Below are positions 11,797 to 24,057 of a DNA stretch of 64,000 bases, piece by piece. Each line of letters starts with the position of its first letter. The stretch's first letter is position 1. The stretch covers positions 5,438,001-5,502,000 of the forward strand of contig JAPDPK010000020.1 in the NCBI GenBank assembly GCA_031772115.1. Reading direction: 5' to 3'. The translations under genes were made by a program, and so were the position numbers. This stretch comes from Heritiera littoralis (taxonomy: Eukaryota > Streptophyta > Magnoliopsida > Malvales > Malvaceae). The notes beneath the pieces are model-generated. The model was not told the DNA's origin, did no database searches, and was given only the letters and a program-made list of their open reading frames with translations.

Positions 11797-12001
11797 TGTT
11801 GAGAATATGAATCAAGATTGATAAAACTTCATTCATGAAGATGAAGAATGTGTATTATTGCTCTAATCAGAAAACTTACATTGGATTTTATATGGAGTTG
11901 TAAACTTAACTGACTAGCTGTAAACCACTTAACAAACTTAACCAATCTTGCCAACTAAGCTAAAACTAACTTGAACTAAGCTAGATATACACTCTGTTAC
12001 A
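11797..12001 (-). repeat. copia 5' LTR
   Basis: Starts TGTTGAGAATATGAATC and ends CTCTGTTACA on the plus strand. On the coding (reverse) strand it reads TGTAAC...CTCAACA and leads into the primer binding site. Confidence 0.96.
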
Positions 12002-12732
12002 GTAATTATCAACTATTAAAATCCAAAAAATGCAATCTTGTTGAAAAGTTAAATGGTTAATTAAACAATATAATTGAAAGATCACATTTGGACTAAATCT
12101 TTGTAAATAAAGATGTTAAGATTTAGTTTTAGCTCACTTGAAAATACTTTAACATTCTAAAATGCCAAAAATTCTTCATTTCTTATTGTTATGGAATAAA
12201 AGCAAATCCTTTAGACATTAATTACTAAAAAAATCCATAAAAAAATACTTATGTTACTTATCAAAAGTGTTCAGTCATTTGAATTCACAAATGTAGAATG
12301 TTTTCAAATAATACTTTATTGCATCATTGAATTATTTGATTTAACTTTGTCTAATAAACTTATTTTTTGTATAAACTTTGTCTAATTAAAAATTTTTCAA
12401 TGTATCTCATAAATTTTACGATGAATCTAATAAACTTTGTCTTCATTGTGGGTTCTAATTCCTTGCATACAGTTATATCATATTTACTGGTTTTCCAATC
12501 GATAGGAGTTTCATGATCCAAACTTCATTTGCCAGCCACATGGATAGCTTTTCCAATATTCTAGACTTGCTTTTCTTAATGCAGAATTTCTCTACAAATT
12601 TTTCCCTTTATCCTCCAGAGAACAATAATTCCTTCTAGCATATCAGAATTGCCTACACCTGTGATTACTTTGGTGTGATATCTGTATTTATTGCTTTTTT
12701 TTTCTTCTTTCTGTTTCCTACGTTCTTAACAG
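12002..12732. other. Non-coding stretch between copia element and phytochrome exon
   Basis: AT-rich, with no coding block seen on either strand. The part next to 12732 ends in a T-rich tract and AG, so it serves as intron 3' end for the phytochrome exon. No earlier phytochrome exon is visible here. The desaturase fragment is not clearly continued on this side of the copia element. Confidence 0.6.
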
Positions 12733-13476
12733 CTACTTGGATCTTGAAATGATTGAATTCACGCTGCATGAGGTATTGGACGCGTCTATCAGTCAGGTGA
12801 CGATGAAGAGCAATGGGAAAGGTATCCAAATAGTCAATGATACAGCAGAAGAGGTCATGACTGAGACTTTGTATGGAGATAGTGTTAGACTTCAACAGGT
12901 CTTAGCTGATTTCTTGTTGATATCGGTTAATTTTACACCAAATGGAGGCCAACTTGTTGTTGTAGCTAGCTTGACCAAAGATCAACTAGGAAAGTCCGTT
13001 CATCTTGCACATTTAGAGCTCAGGTACTGCTTTCTTTCATAAATATGCATTCAGATTAAATCAGTAATAGTTGGCATATGTCCTAAACATACGTCGAAAA
13101 AGAGGAGAATGTGCCTGCACACCAATTTAAGTTTCTTGTTCCTTTTTTCTTTAGATTTATTCATCTATAGCAATTGTATGGAGTTGGTATATATATGCCT
13201 TGGTTTGAGGCACAAGTGAACGTAAGCCAAAAGTAAAAAGCATTTTGTATTATATTTTTGGACAGGATAACACATGCAGGTGGCGGAGTGCCTGAATCGT
13301 TGCTGAACCAAATGTTTGAAAGTGATGGAGATGCATCAGAGGAGGGTATCAGTTTGCTCATCAGCCGAAAGTTGGTAAAACTCATGAATGGAGATATCCA
13401 GTATTTAAGGGAAGCAGGCAGGTCAACTTTCATCGTGACTGTTGAACTTGCTGCAGCGAACAGGTGTAGAACCTAA
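12733..13476 (+). pseudogene. PHYA: Phytochrome A-type, last two exons only
   Basis: Exon 12733-13022 encodes YLDLEMIEFTLHEVLDASIS, GDSVRLQQVLADFLLISVNF and SVHLAHLELR. Intron 13023-13265 has GT and AG borders. Exon 13266-13476 encodes ITHAGGGVPESLLNQMF, EGISLLISRKLVKLMNGD, then ELAAANRCRT and a stop. This is the end of the histidine-kinase-related domain of phytochromes, red/far-red receptors that act in nucleus and cytosol. Intron placement and wording fit PHYA. The frame is clean, yet the photosensory and PAS regions (roughly 900 residues) are missing: the preceding 730 bp hold no exon and a retroelement lies beyond. A truncated copy is therefore the best call. A live gene with earlier exons left of the whole transposon block is unlikely, because an opposite-strand desaturase scrap intervenes. 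Confidence 0.8.
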
Positions 13477-14017
13477 CCAATTTTCCTGGAGATAGCTAGC
13501 CAGTGGTTAAGGAGAAATTTGGAGTTTGACAATGTATTAGCCACAGCATGGGGTTTATCTTTGTTGAGGAGTTGCACCTTGAAAAATGTCTGCTCTTCCA
13601 AGGCTGCAGGCAGAGGTATTTCAATAAGTTTTGCTAAGTTATTGTTAATTGTTTCTGGGCAAACTGTATGATCTGTTTTCACTTATTTATAGTAAGGGAG
13701 TCGATGCAAAATGACTGTGAGGCTCAGATTGTATATTGAAGGCACTGAACCGATGTAGCACTTGGAAATTGTAACATGTAATTGTTTCAGTGATATCTGA
13801 TATGTTGTTCTGTTTTTTTTATCAAGAACCATTGGAGATGATGGGCATGGCGAATTGCCATTTTTGTTTTGGAATATTTAACAAATATTGATATTTCTGG
13901 GATAGCTTGTAGCTATGCTGTACACAGTACACTGTAGTGAGAGCTTGTTCAGGTTAACAGGGAAACTAGTTATGAAGTGGCAATGTTTTTCATACGGATT
14001 TCTCATTTCTCAAGCTA
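13477..14017. other. Downstream of phytochrome fragment, no gene seen
   Basis: Probably former 3' flank of the phytochrome copy, then decayed sequence. No further coding block recognised. Confidence 0.5.
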
Positions 14018-14342
14018 AGTTACAAGCTCTAACAATGGAAACACTGCTAGGTTCAGTTATAAGTGGGAAGAAAACAGATCTCCTTGGTCGAAAAGTCGTA
14101 AGCTTTGTCATGGAAAATAACAATTACTAACTCCATGTCTTGAATCAGACTGTGGGTATTGAATTTTTACCAAGAGCCTGAATAAGAATTTACTCGGGGA
14201 TGTTATGGCTTTTAGTTTTCCCAGTATGCTTTCAGCTTTTTGTGGTGCAAGTTTCTTTCCTGGAACGGCAGTGGTACCGCAGACTAAAGGGCTAACTCTG
14301 GAAGAAATACAGGCATCAATGTTTAGCCATTCTCTGGAATAA
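14018..14342 (+). pseudogene. ERD6-like sugar transporter remnant A (exon 3-like plus exon 18-like)
   Basis: About 14018-14098 reads LLGSVISGKKTDLLGRKV and ends at a GT donor, matching exon 3 of the intact paralogs downstream (TM2 and the GR[RK] loop). About 14215-14342 reads GASFFPGTAVVPQTKGLTL, then EEIQASM and a stop, matching exon 18. Exons 4-17 are absent between them, so an internal deletion or patchwork duplication has occurred. Both blocks lie on the same strand as the tandem genes. Confidence 0.75.
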
Positions 14343-14513
14343 GTGAAATCCTCAGAAGCCATTGCATCTTACATATTTTGAGGCACCCTTCTCTTGTATA
14401 CTTCTCATATACTTGGGAGGCTTCTTTATGGATTTATATTGCATTTTATGAGTAAACATTACAAATTCAATCAAATAGTACAGTCTTTTACAAATTCATG
14501 GATTTTGGTTCAG

Positions 14514-14789
14514 ATGTTTCCCATCAACATAAAAGGGGCAGCAGGAACCACTTGCAGTTTGATTGGCCATTCCAGTCCTTGGATTGTTCCACAGAACTTC
14601 AACAACTTGTTCTTCCCCAACTATGGGAATGCATACCATTGATTCTTGAGGCTTTGATCTTATAAATGGCTGTTCTATATTCTAGGGACATTCTTCATGT
14701 CTTCTGCAATCTGTGTTCTAAATGCCATTTTCATAGCGAAGGTGGTGGGACTAGCTCTGGAAGAGATAGAGGCATCCATTACTAGCTAG
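14514..14789 (+). pseudogene. ERD6-like sugar transporter remnant B (exons 17-18-like)
   Basis: After an AG acceptor at 14512-14513 the block reads MFPINIKGAAGTTCSLIGHS, matching exon 17 (IFPINVKAQAGSLVTL in the second gene), then drifts to a stop near 14640. A second block from 14686 reads TFFMSSAICVLNAIFIAKVV, then LALEEIEASITS with TAG at 14787-14789. The PETKG signature is lost (VVGLALEE). It is a second, independent 3' scrap next to remnant A. Confidence 0.75.
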
Positions 14790-17700
14790 TTTCATGCACA
14801 TTCAAATGCTGATTATACCCTTGCATCTGACTCATTCTAAGCAGATTTATTTACGATTGGACGAATTTATGAGATATTAATCTTGTATGACTTCTCAACA
14901 GATTTGAATTCAAAATAAAAAAGAGAAAAACAGATTCTCTTCTGTTGTTACTTGAATTAATATTTGATTTCAGGGTATTTGTCCAAGGTATCTTTTTCCT
15001 TTTTGGATGATAAGGGATTTCTAGATTTAATTCAATCATCCAATTCTGGTTCATTCTAAGCAAATTTATTTACAGTTTGATAAATTTATTATTTATGAGA
15101 TATTAGTCTCATATGATCTCAAAATAGATTCGAATTCAAAACAAATAAAAAAAAATCAAATTCTCTTATTACTTGAATAAATATTTGTCACAGAGATATT
15201 ATTCGCTTGCCTTTTTTTGTTCGTCTATTCTCTTGCCTTCTTTGAATATCATTTTTTTTTTCTTGATTCATGGTCAGAGTGGTTGGTTGGTTGTGACCTT
15301 TTTTGTCTACATTGACCAATAATGGAGTTTTATGACCAATATCATCCATGAATTATTGCCCCAATTAGAAGAGGTATAGAAATAAAGATCTTTTTAGTGT
15401 CTTTTTAATTTTTTTTTGTAAAAAACAAGTATTTTTATTCGTTTTAATGATCTACGACTAATCCTACTTGAAATTTTGTTATAGTTAAAGCTCATTACCT
15501 CTCCTCAAAAGTGTATTTAGTGAAGATCAAACCCGAGAGCTCTCCTCACAAACTCAATCTACGTTGCCAATTGAGTTACAATCTATGGGTGTCTTTTTAA
15601 TAAATTTGACTTATTAAGTTTTTGTTTAAAAAGACATATAACATGTAAAGAGATCTGCTTATGAAATTTTTTAATTCTTTCGACGATAGATAAAATAATA
15701 ATCTTAGAAATAAATTGTGATTTTTACCATTTTAATTAACGATAATTATTATATACACCGTCGGTGGAGTTTTTTACTCCACAAGTGATGTTAAAATTGT
15801 GACACATGTCTTATAAAAATATTAAAAAATAAAAAAAAAATAAGACATGCGTCATAATCTTAACCTTATTTGTGGAGTAAAAAATCTCTGCCGACTATGT
15901 ATGGAATAATTATCTATTGATTAATCTTATCTCTATTCTTCTACTGATTTAAAATACTCACACGTTCCATAATTTACACCACAAATGAAAAGTCCAACTC
16001 CAACCATTCATGCTGTGAAAAGGGAATAAAAAAAATTTTAAATTGAAATTCCATTCCAAAGAAAAGAGAGTCAAATTCTTCTGCAAATTAACCAGTCTTT
16101 CTTTGTAACAACGTTAAAAAAAGAAAAAAGAAGAGAGAGAGATGAAATGAAACTATTTCTCTCATTTAATAAAGAAAAAAAGACTTTATAATTTTAACAT
16201 TTTAGCAAATTCCAATTCTCGTATATATTGAGGAAAACCCTGTTTAACACTAATACCAGTTGTTTTATTTATTATTTTATTATCATTTTTTGTCCACACT
16301 TATCAATTTTTTTATATATTTTTATCTTTCATTCTCACTCTTTTATATTAGAAAATTATTAAAAAAATAATATTTTCCTTTTTTTTAATTTCTGATAAAA
16401 AAGGAGAAGATAATATGATATAGAGATAATAAATACTAGTGCACCAATCGAATCCAATTTGTTTTTAAAAAAATTACACAAAAATCTTGAGTATTAACTC
16501 AAATAATTATATTTTTATTTCTAAGATAAAAAATTTATACAAATATAAAATCTGAATATCAGTATCTATATTTTTTTCCTCCGAGGCCAACTACCTCAAT
16601 TTTTCTGTAATAATTTCCAAACCATACATCCCATCCCATCATGATCTTAATTAATAATGAGGTTTCAATTATATGAATTGTCTAATTAGCTGGCCCCATT
16701 TCTTAATTAAGGTAGCAACATTTAAAATATCGTGTTAGGTCTTCAAATTAATAGAATAATATTTGAGTTTGGATACCATATAAGGGAAAATGCATTTTAT
16801 TTAAGTTTTAGAAGGACAAAGATTACCTTTATAGGTTAAATTTTGTTTTGTTTCTTAGTTGGGTAAAAGGAGGTAGAAGGTTAGAATGTTATATTAGTGC
16901 TTCTTAAATAAAATTTCTAATTCAAAATTTATAAATGAAAAAAATAGTATTGGGAGAGTTCTTTCATTTCATGTCTGATCATAGTTCGATTCTAGATTAA
17001 TAGAAGTTTAAAGTGACTTTCGGATACTGAAAAATTTCGACAAAGAAATAATTATATATATAACAACAAAAACAAAAAATAATTTTAAAGTTTATAATTG
17101 ATGCATTGCAGATTCTGATATAAATTATAATTTTGATGAGATAAAAAATTATATAATTCAATATTTGATTTAAAAAACTGAAATTTATTTTCCTATAAAG
17201 AGAATCGCAATTTAAACATAAAAAATTATTGCTGTGGACATTTATATTTCAAATTTAACAAAAATCGATTCTATTTCTATAACGTTACATGAATCAACAG
17301 AATTAAAAAAGTGGCTAGAAAGCTCGAAGCAATATCTGATTATACCATGTCAACTCATCTGGGACCAACAGTACCTACTTTTCCAGTACCCACCTGCCAA
17401 GACAATAATTTTTTTTTATTTTACTTTTGCATATAATTAACTAAGAATATGTGTTTTTATTATGGAAACAAATTTCTTTTAGCCATGTCATCTTCCACTG
17501 CTCACCATTTCTCCATTTGCTGAAGGTAGCTTTGGATTCTCCTGTATATATACACATACACACATATATATATATATATATAAAAGCATTCACGGGATGT
17601 ATCAGAACCAATTCTGAGACTGAGAGTTTCGAGTTAGAACCATCCAAGATTGCTGTAATAAGTTGTGATTTTATTGACCTTCATAATGACTTGATTATGG

Positions 17701-18081
17701 TTAATATACAGATCAACATTGAATTTGATATTATCTGTTTTGATCCAAAGCTTTATTGATTTATAAATTTTTTTTTAAATTAATAAACAATACCTTATAG
17801 ATTAAATACCATGACTTGAGCATTGTCTTAGACTAATTTGTGTTGTCTCCTGTCTTGTCTGGCCCAATTATTTTGGAAAAAAGTAGCCAACAGTGAACAT
17901 GAGACGTGGAACCTGCAGACAGGACTGTTCTATGAATGATTTATAGTTATTAAAACTAGCTGTACCGGGAGACAACTCGTTGTTTAAATAAAAGAAATGT
18001 ACAAATTATTGTTTCCTCTGTCTATATTTGTCTCTAAACTTTCAGTTTTTCTTCCAGTCTGCTTCTTCAAGGAGACAAGAA
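14790..18081. other. AT-rich intergenic region upstream of the first transporter
   Basis: No gene recognised. It holds one MITE-like foldback (15741-15914), A/T homopolymers, and an AC/AT microsatellite near 17550-17583. A TTTAAATAAAAG stretch near 17983 could serve as promoter TATA for the gene starting at 18082, but this is weak. Confidence 0.6.
15741..15914. mobile_element. MITE-like foldback element
   Basis: Arms 15741-15813 and 15841-15914 are inverted copies of about 73 bp, roughly 80% alike by eye, starting GATAATTATT and sharing TTTTTTACTCCACAA; a 27-bp A-rich loop separates them. No coding capacity. The superfamily is not clear because no convincing target duplication is visible. 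Confidence 0.7.
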
Positions 18082-21000
18082 ATGGAAGAAGAAGAAGGCA
18101 CGGCGGGGGGAGCAGCAACTGAGCCATTGATTGTCAACAATGGCGATGGTGTACCATTAAGAACGTCCAGTGCCATAACACCATCTCTTGTTCTTGGCAT
18201 CACTGTTGCAGCCAGTGCTTCCTTTACTTGTGGGTACTCAGTAAGTTGACAATGGAGTGATTGATCTCAAATCAGATGCTGTGCTTTCTTCTTTCTTCTT
18301 AATTCCTTGTCTTGAATATAGCAGTCTGATCTATTGCATGCTGTATATTTGAACTTTAGAGTGTAATTTAGGTAGGCAATCCAAAAGAAAACGAAATTTT
18401 CTTTCAGAGCTTTCCAGGAAAACAAGAATAGTTTTGTACTCAACATTATTATTATCAGATATTGGAAATTTAGGATTAGGATTAGAACTAGAGTCTGGGA
18501 TTTACATTCTGCCCACTGCCATGTTCTTGTTGTTGCATTTTGGAATAATTTGCTTATCATTTGGGCCCAAGGGATGAAATTTCCAAGTGATGTTTTCTTG
18601 TTAGGACAGTCTGAAGGAAGAAAAATTAAAATCTGTTTTTAGTTGGATCGTAAAGTGAAGATTCATGACTCTTTTCTCTCCATCTTTGAGGCATCAATGA
18701 TAATGACTATACTTGTTTTACATGATTGCTTTGCAGGGTGGATATTCATCTCCTGCAGAGTCTGGAATCATAGATGAGTTGGGTCTCTCTGTGGCAGAGG
18801 TAGGTGCCAGGCTAGAAAACAACTAAGAATTTCACTTCAAAACTCAAAACATAAGCAACTGTTATATAGGTTGTGTAGCTCACCACCACTTTGTTCGAGT
18901 TTAGCTCAAGTGACTCCTGCAGTCACTCTTAAAAGGCAACATCCAGTAGGTTTGGAGTTCAAATCCAAACAGCAAAAACCGTTTTCCCTATTCCCAAGCT
19001 TCAACTTCCTTTGTACCATAAAAAAGAATCCAATGTTTTGGGAAGTGCTTTAAGCCAGTTTTTTGGTTTCTTGCGGAATTTAACTTGACCCCACTTTCCC
19101 TCCTTTTTCCCTATCACTTTGTGCAGTATTCAGTTTTTGGTTCAATATTGACAATAGGAGGAATGGCAGGTGCAATAGCTAGTGGAAGAATATCAGATTT
19201 CTTTGGTCAAAAAATTGTGAGTTTTCTGAATAAAAACAATACATGAGAATCTATTTCACATCATTAAATCTTCATCAAGTCCTCAGTTAATGCTTGTGGT
19301 TGCTCTCATGAGGCAGACCTTCTGGATATTGAATGTATTCTACATCATGGGATGGCTAGCTATAGTGTTTTCCAACGTCTTGTATCCCTTTCCTTTTACT
19401 TCATTTTCTGCCGGGCTTTTCTTTTATTAGTTATAGCATTCAGCTATTCTCTTTGGCTTGCTCTCACTTCATATTCCTGAATGTTGCAATGATTTTTGAC
19501 AGGAAGCTTGGTCACTGTATCTTGGCAGGCTTTCACTCGGATTCGGGACTGCAGTATTCAATTATGTGGTAACTTCTGTAAGGCTTCATACATCTACTAG
19601 ATGCAATTGACTAATGTGGTTGATGATGAAGTCTAATTTAATGCCTGTAGGGGCCTGTTTATGTAGCAGACATAACTCCGAAGAATCTTAGGGGTGGGTT
19701 TTCAGCACTAGTGCAGGTGAATTTGAGCATTACAGGCATTTGAGTTTTGTGAATTCAAGTAAATCGGTCAATGATTTAGTTTCTGTTCAACTTAATCTGC
19801 AGGCAATGACAATTTGTAGCATTTCAGTTGCATATTTTGTTGGTTCTGTCACCTATTGGCGCATCTTGGCTCTAATAGGTAGCATCTTTCTGTCCTTTCT
19901 TTCCATGCTGCATGGACTTTTATAACAAACAAAGAACGCATTAATGATTTTGGACTATTGCATTTTGCAGGTGTCATTCCTTGTATAATACAGATCCTAT
20001 GTTTGTTCTTTGTTCCAGAATCTCCTAGATGGTTGGTAAGTAGAATCTTCAGTTCCATGAGTTATGTCAAAATCGTGTTTTCTTTAGTTTTTGTTGTCAT
20101 GAAATCTCACCATGGTTGAGATCATCGGGCCTAGTTTAGGATCAGTTTTGGGTTGGCAACAAAACACAGTTAAACAGGTTGGTGTCAGCTCTAATCTAAG
20201 TAATCAACTATGGTTTGCATTTTGCAGGAAAAGAATGGCCGAGACAATGAGTTCAAAACTTCTCTGCAACACCTCAGAGGAAAGAATGCAGATATTTCTC
20301 AAGAAGCAGCTGAAATCCATGTAAATTTTGAAACATGACATTTTTTGAAGAGTTGTCAGACTCATTCCTTGTACCATATCTGCAAGTTTGATCTGTACAA
20401 AAATCTTGCAGGATTATACCCAACACTTGCAATGCAGCTCTGAAGATAAGATTCTCGATCTGTTCAGTTCCAAATATGCGTATTCGGTCATTGTGAGTCA
20501 CAGTAATTGATCCATAGTTTCACTATTGACTGTAAATGTCATGTTTGATCCAAAGTTATAACAAGATTTTGGCATAGGTTGGAGTTGGCCTGATGCTGCT
20601 ACAACAACTGGGAGGCTACAAAGGATTTGCATACTATGCAAACAGCATTTTTGATTTAGCTGGTAAATCATGAGACGGTAAAAATAGTGCTCCAAATAAC
20701 TTGGCTATGAAGAAGCTGACCATTTTGTTCATCAGGGTTTCCAAGCACTATAGGAATTATAGCAGTGGCAGTAACACAGGTGCTTATCTATTTTCATTTT
20801 CACTGTTCATTCAGAAATTCATCCTGGTGTGCATCTCTGATAATGTTCATAGCCTTGTACAGATTGTGATGAACATTCTTGGTATACTTTTAATCGATAT
20901 ATCTGGTAGACGGCCACTTCTAATGGTTAGTTAGAGTATAAAAACAATCAATTCCCTTTGTTTCAACTAGAGAAACTAGTCCTGAAATCCAAACATGTTT

Positions 21001-22313
21001 GCAGGTTTCCATTGTTGGTACATTCTTTGGTTGCTTCCTTACAGCCCTGTCATTCCTCTTGCAGGTTCATCAAGAACAGAACATAAAATTTTAATTACAA
21101 CATTAAAAATTGTCTTTCTGCATCTCATTTTCCCTTTAAACTTCTATTTCCTGAAAGATTTAAGATGTCATGAGCAGGATTTTCAATGGTTGGAAAAAAT
21201 CACTCCAGTTTTGGCACTTATTGGCATCCTGGTAATACAAATTACATGCAAACACTTCTGTGTTCTTTTCCTTAACAATGTTTTCCTGTTGATTACATCT
21301 GTATTGAACATTATCTTCAAATTTCTTCTTGATTGGTAAACAAAATGAAGGCACAACAGATACATTTAACTGTATCATGAAGAACGTTGTGAAAACTTCA
21401 ATGAGAAGCTATCTTCTTTCTCCCTTCTGATAATAGTGCAAAATTTACAATGATATCAACACTGGCTCGGGTTCTTAGAAGAATAGAATCAGAACAAAAT
21501 TTGGTTTCTGATACCATATTAAATATTTAAACTAAAATCAATTGGCTGTAAATGGGGAGATTCAACTTGAATATAAGATCACAAGGAACAAAATATTTAA
21601 CAGATGTGAGACAACACAATTTTAGCTCTTAATTTTCATGTTTTACACGATAAAAACAGAGTTTTACATGATACGAATTGCTAGATCTACTTCTATCAGC
21701 CATGATTATTCTTCTATCAGATTTTCAGCTGAAGGTTTCTTCAGTCATTGGACAATCTAGATGCCTCTCAAGCCTACATTAGTTATTTATTATTTTACCT
21801 TGGTTTCCTTACATAAGCTTTACTAGATGATTTCTGCATTCAGATGTACATGGGATTTTATTCATTGGGCATGTCAGGAATTCCATGGATTATAATGTCA
21901 GAGGTCAGTCATGAGATCTGGTCTTCATTTCTTCATCATTCAGAGCATAGCTAACAGCAACTAATGGTTTTCTTCTGTTTCTTTCCCAGATATTTCCTGC
22001 AAACATAAAGGGCTCAGCTGGAAGCCTTTGCAACCTGGTGAACTGGCTTTGTTCTTGGATTGTTTCTTACACTTTCAACTTCTTACTTCAATGGAGCTCT
22101 GCTGGTAAACCTTGACCCTTCTCTTTTCTCTCCTTCTTCTTCTCTGCCATTTCCACCATGGTTACCATTTACCATTACACTGTTCCAGGAACATTCTTCA
22201 TATTTTCAAGCATTTCTGGATTAGCTATCATATTCATTGCCAAGCTGGTGCCGGAGACCAAGGGAAGAACATTAGAAGAAATTCAAGCATCAATTACTCG
22301 CGGTGTACGATGA
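18082..22313 (+). CDS. ERD6-like monosaccharide transporter, tandem copy 1 (474 aa)
   Basis: Major-facilitator sugar transporter, probably moving hexoses with protons across the tonoplast like known ERD6-like proteins. Exons: 18082-18240, 18737-18799, 19127-19216, 19317-19376, 19503-19568, 19651-19716, 19803-19878, 19971-20035, 20228-20320, 20412-20492, 20578-20662, 20736-20779, 20863-20925, 21005-21064, 21178-21231, 21844-21903, 21990-22104, 22189-22313; total 1425 nt in one frame. Motifs: PESPRWL at 209-215, DISGRRPLLM ending exon 13, IPWIIMSEIFP in TM10, VPETKGRTLEEIQAS near the end. N-terminus (about 35 residues) is hydrophilic with EPLI, a possible vacuolar sorting signal. Odd points: the TM2-3 loop has GQK (101-103) instead of GRR/GRK, PVYxAE is PVYVAD (148-153), and the TM7 motif is QQLGGYKG, with Lys288 where Asn is usual. 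No stop or frameshift. The donor after exon 4 (gtcttg) is weak. Confidence 0.92.
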
Positions 22314-24057
22314 CAAATGCAGGAAGAACTGACTAATATAATCATTTGGGGATTCAATTGCACTGATACAGATTTGTTTCAGCAGTCATCACCTTGTGCC
22401 TTAGGATTAGAGGGAAGCGGTTCTTGACCTTGTTTTAGTTTGAATGAATTTACTTTTCTCGTTTCTTTTCATGAATATAATTAAAATGAAGGTAAGATCT
22501 TGGTCTAAGTTAGACATGAAAATTTTAGGCCGTGATACAGTATGAAAATAATATAAAAAATATATCAAAATGATACAAGATAATATTTGGTGAAAATTAT
22601 ACATGAATTAGGTAATAATTAAAAAAATATTTTGAGTTTGGTGTTTTAATAAAAGTTTTCATGGACCGAATCGAGTTCGAATTGGGCAAGTTAGACATGA
22701 CAATTTTAAATAGTGACACGATACAAAAATGATATAAAAAATATGTCAAAATGATACAAGATAATATTTGGTCAAAATTATATAGGAATTAGGTCAGAAT
22801 TAATAAAAGTTTTTATTGATCGAATCAAGTTCAAATTGAGCCTAAAGTATATATTAACGAATTATAAAGTAGCTTAGGCCTGGCTTGTGTATTTCAGCAT
22901 CATTTTTAACTTAAGTCTGTTTTTAATTTTATTATATAAACTCGAGTCTAGCTTGAATTTTTTTGGCATTTTAATTTTTAATTTTTAATTTTTTGTTTCT
23001 TTGTTTTTTATTTTTTATTTCATTTAAATTTTAATTTGGTTTGTATGTCAATTTTTATATTAAATATATATTTAATTTTGTTTATTAATTAGTAATGTTT
23101 TATATACATATTACTTTTTTTAGTTCGAGTCAAGCCTAAGTCTTAAATGGTAAAGTTCAATATGAAAATTCATTGGATATAATTTTTTTGTCCAAGTTCG
23201 ACTATTACATTAATATTTTTGTCTAAACTTGTTCAAAATCAAGCTAACTTTTAGATTTTAACAAACTATTTGATTCATGAACAAATTTACATGTTAACAA
23301 AAATTTTGATTCGAATTATTTTTATATGATATAAATACGAATTATATATTCAAATTGCATATCTAACCCGAGTAGAGTTGGTGGTCTAGGCTTGCAGCTT
23401 GCAAACAAACCTGCCTTTCTTTCGGGCTTGGCTAGTGGTTGTTGGTTAAAATAGGTTAAAGCTTGGGGGACAGCAGGCAAGGCCTGGACAAAGAAATCAG
23501 GTTCCATCGAAACATCAGCTTGGAAACTGAAGATTCAGGCCAACCACTCACAAGTTGTACACATTTTCGAACTTTCCCGTTCCGGGAATAGGGAAATGCT
23601 GATGAAATCTCACGTGCCAAAAATTAATGCCAAAACTGTTTGGTGGGAAGTCATGCAGCTACCAAAGTCTTAGTTGTTAGGTAGGATTTTTACTATTTTG
23701 AAATATAATTCATATTTATGTTATATTAAATTATGTTTATATTTTTTTTCAAATTTATTTATTGAACTTATTTTTTGTTTAAATCCATTAAAAAATAAGA
23801 TTAAATTTTGAGCTTTGACGGATTATCTTACCCTTAAATAGATCTACTTTGAAAAGCATAATTCACAAATCCAAAAGTAGGTAGGTTTTAAGCCTTCTGA
23901 AAGAATATTTTCAGCATGAACAATTTATTTGGTTGAAAATATAAAGTGAATTTGATGAAATATACATTGGGTCAATTACTTTTTTTTTTTGCTTAAAATT
24001 AAGTCTTACAAAGTCTCAATTCAAAAATAATCAATTTGCCTCTTCAAAAAATATTAT
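22314..24057. other. Intergenic region between transporter 1 and the gypsy element
   Basis: 3' flank of the first transporter, then AT-rich sequence with a direct duplication (22505-22842). No coding region recognised. The last bases, ATTAT at 24053-24057, are the left target duplication of the gypsy element. Confidence 0.6.
22505..22842. repeat. Tandem duplication of about 180 bp
   Basis: Two copies, 22505-22683 and 22684-22842, both opening AAGTTAGACATGA and sharing AAAATGATACAAGATAATAT and a GATCGAATC-type end. The second copy lacks about 20 bp. No coding content. Confidence 0.8.

Larger units (their letters stand above)
7052..12001 (-). mobile_element. Ty1/copia LTR retrotransposon, complete structure, reverse strand
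   Basis: Two 205-bp LTRs (7052-7256 and 11797-12001), both TG...CA, flanked by the 5-bp duplication GTAAT at 7047-7051 and 12002-12006. A primer binding site follows the 5' LTR, and a purine tract (TTGAGGGGGGT on the reverse strand) precedes the 3' LTR at 7257-7267. Length is 4950 bp. By eye the LTRs differ at 4 of 205 positions (about 2%), implying insertion on the order of one million years ago for usual plant rates. Domain order is gag, protease, integrase, RT, RNase H, as in copia elements; the short LTRs and size suit the Ale/Ivana groups (inference). A SINE is inserted at 9715-9891. Confidence 0.96.

Noticed and set aside
12733..13476. Complete phytochrome gene
   Set aside because: Only the last two exons exist; no upstream exon in the adjoining 730 bp, and retroelement plus an opposite-strand pseudogene beyond.
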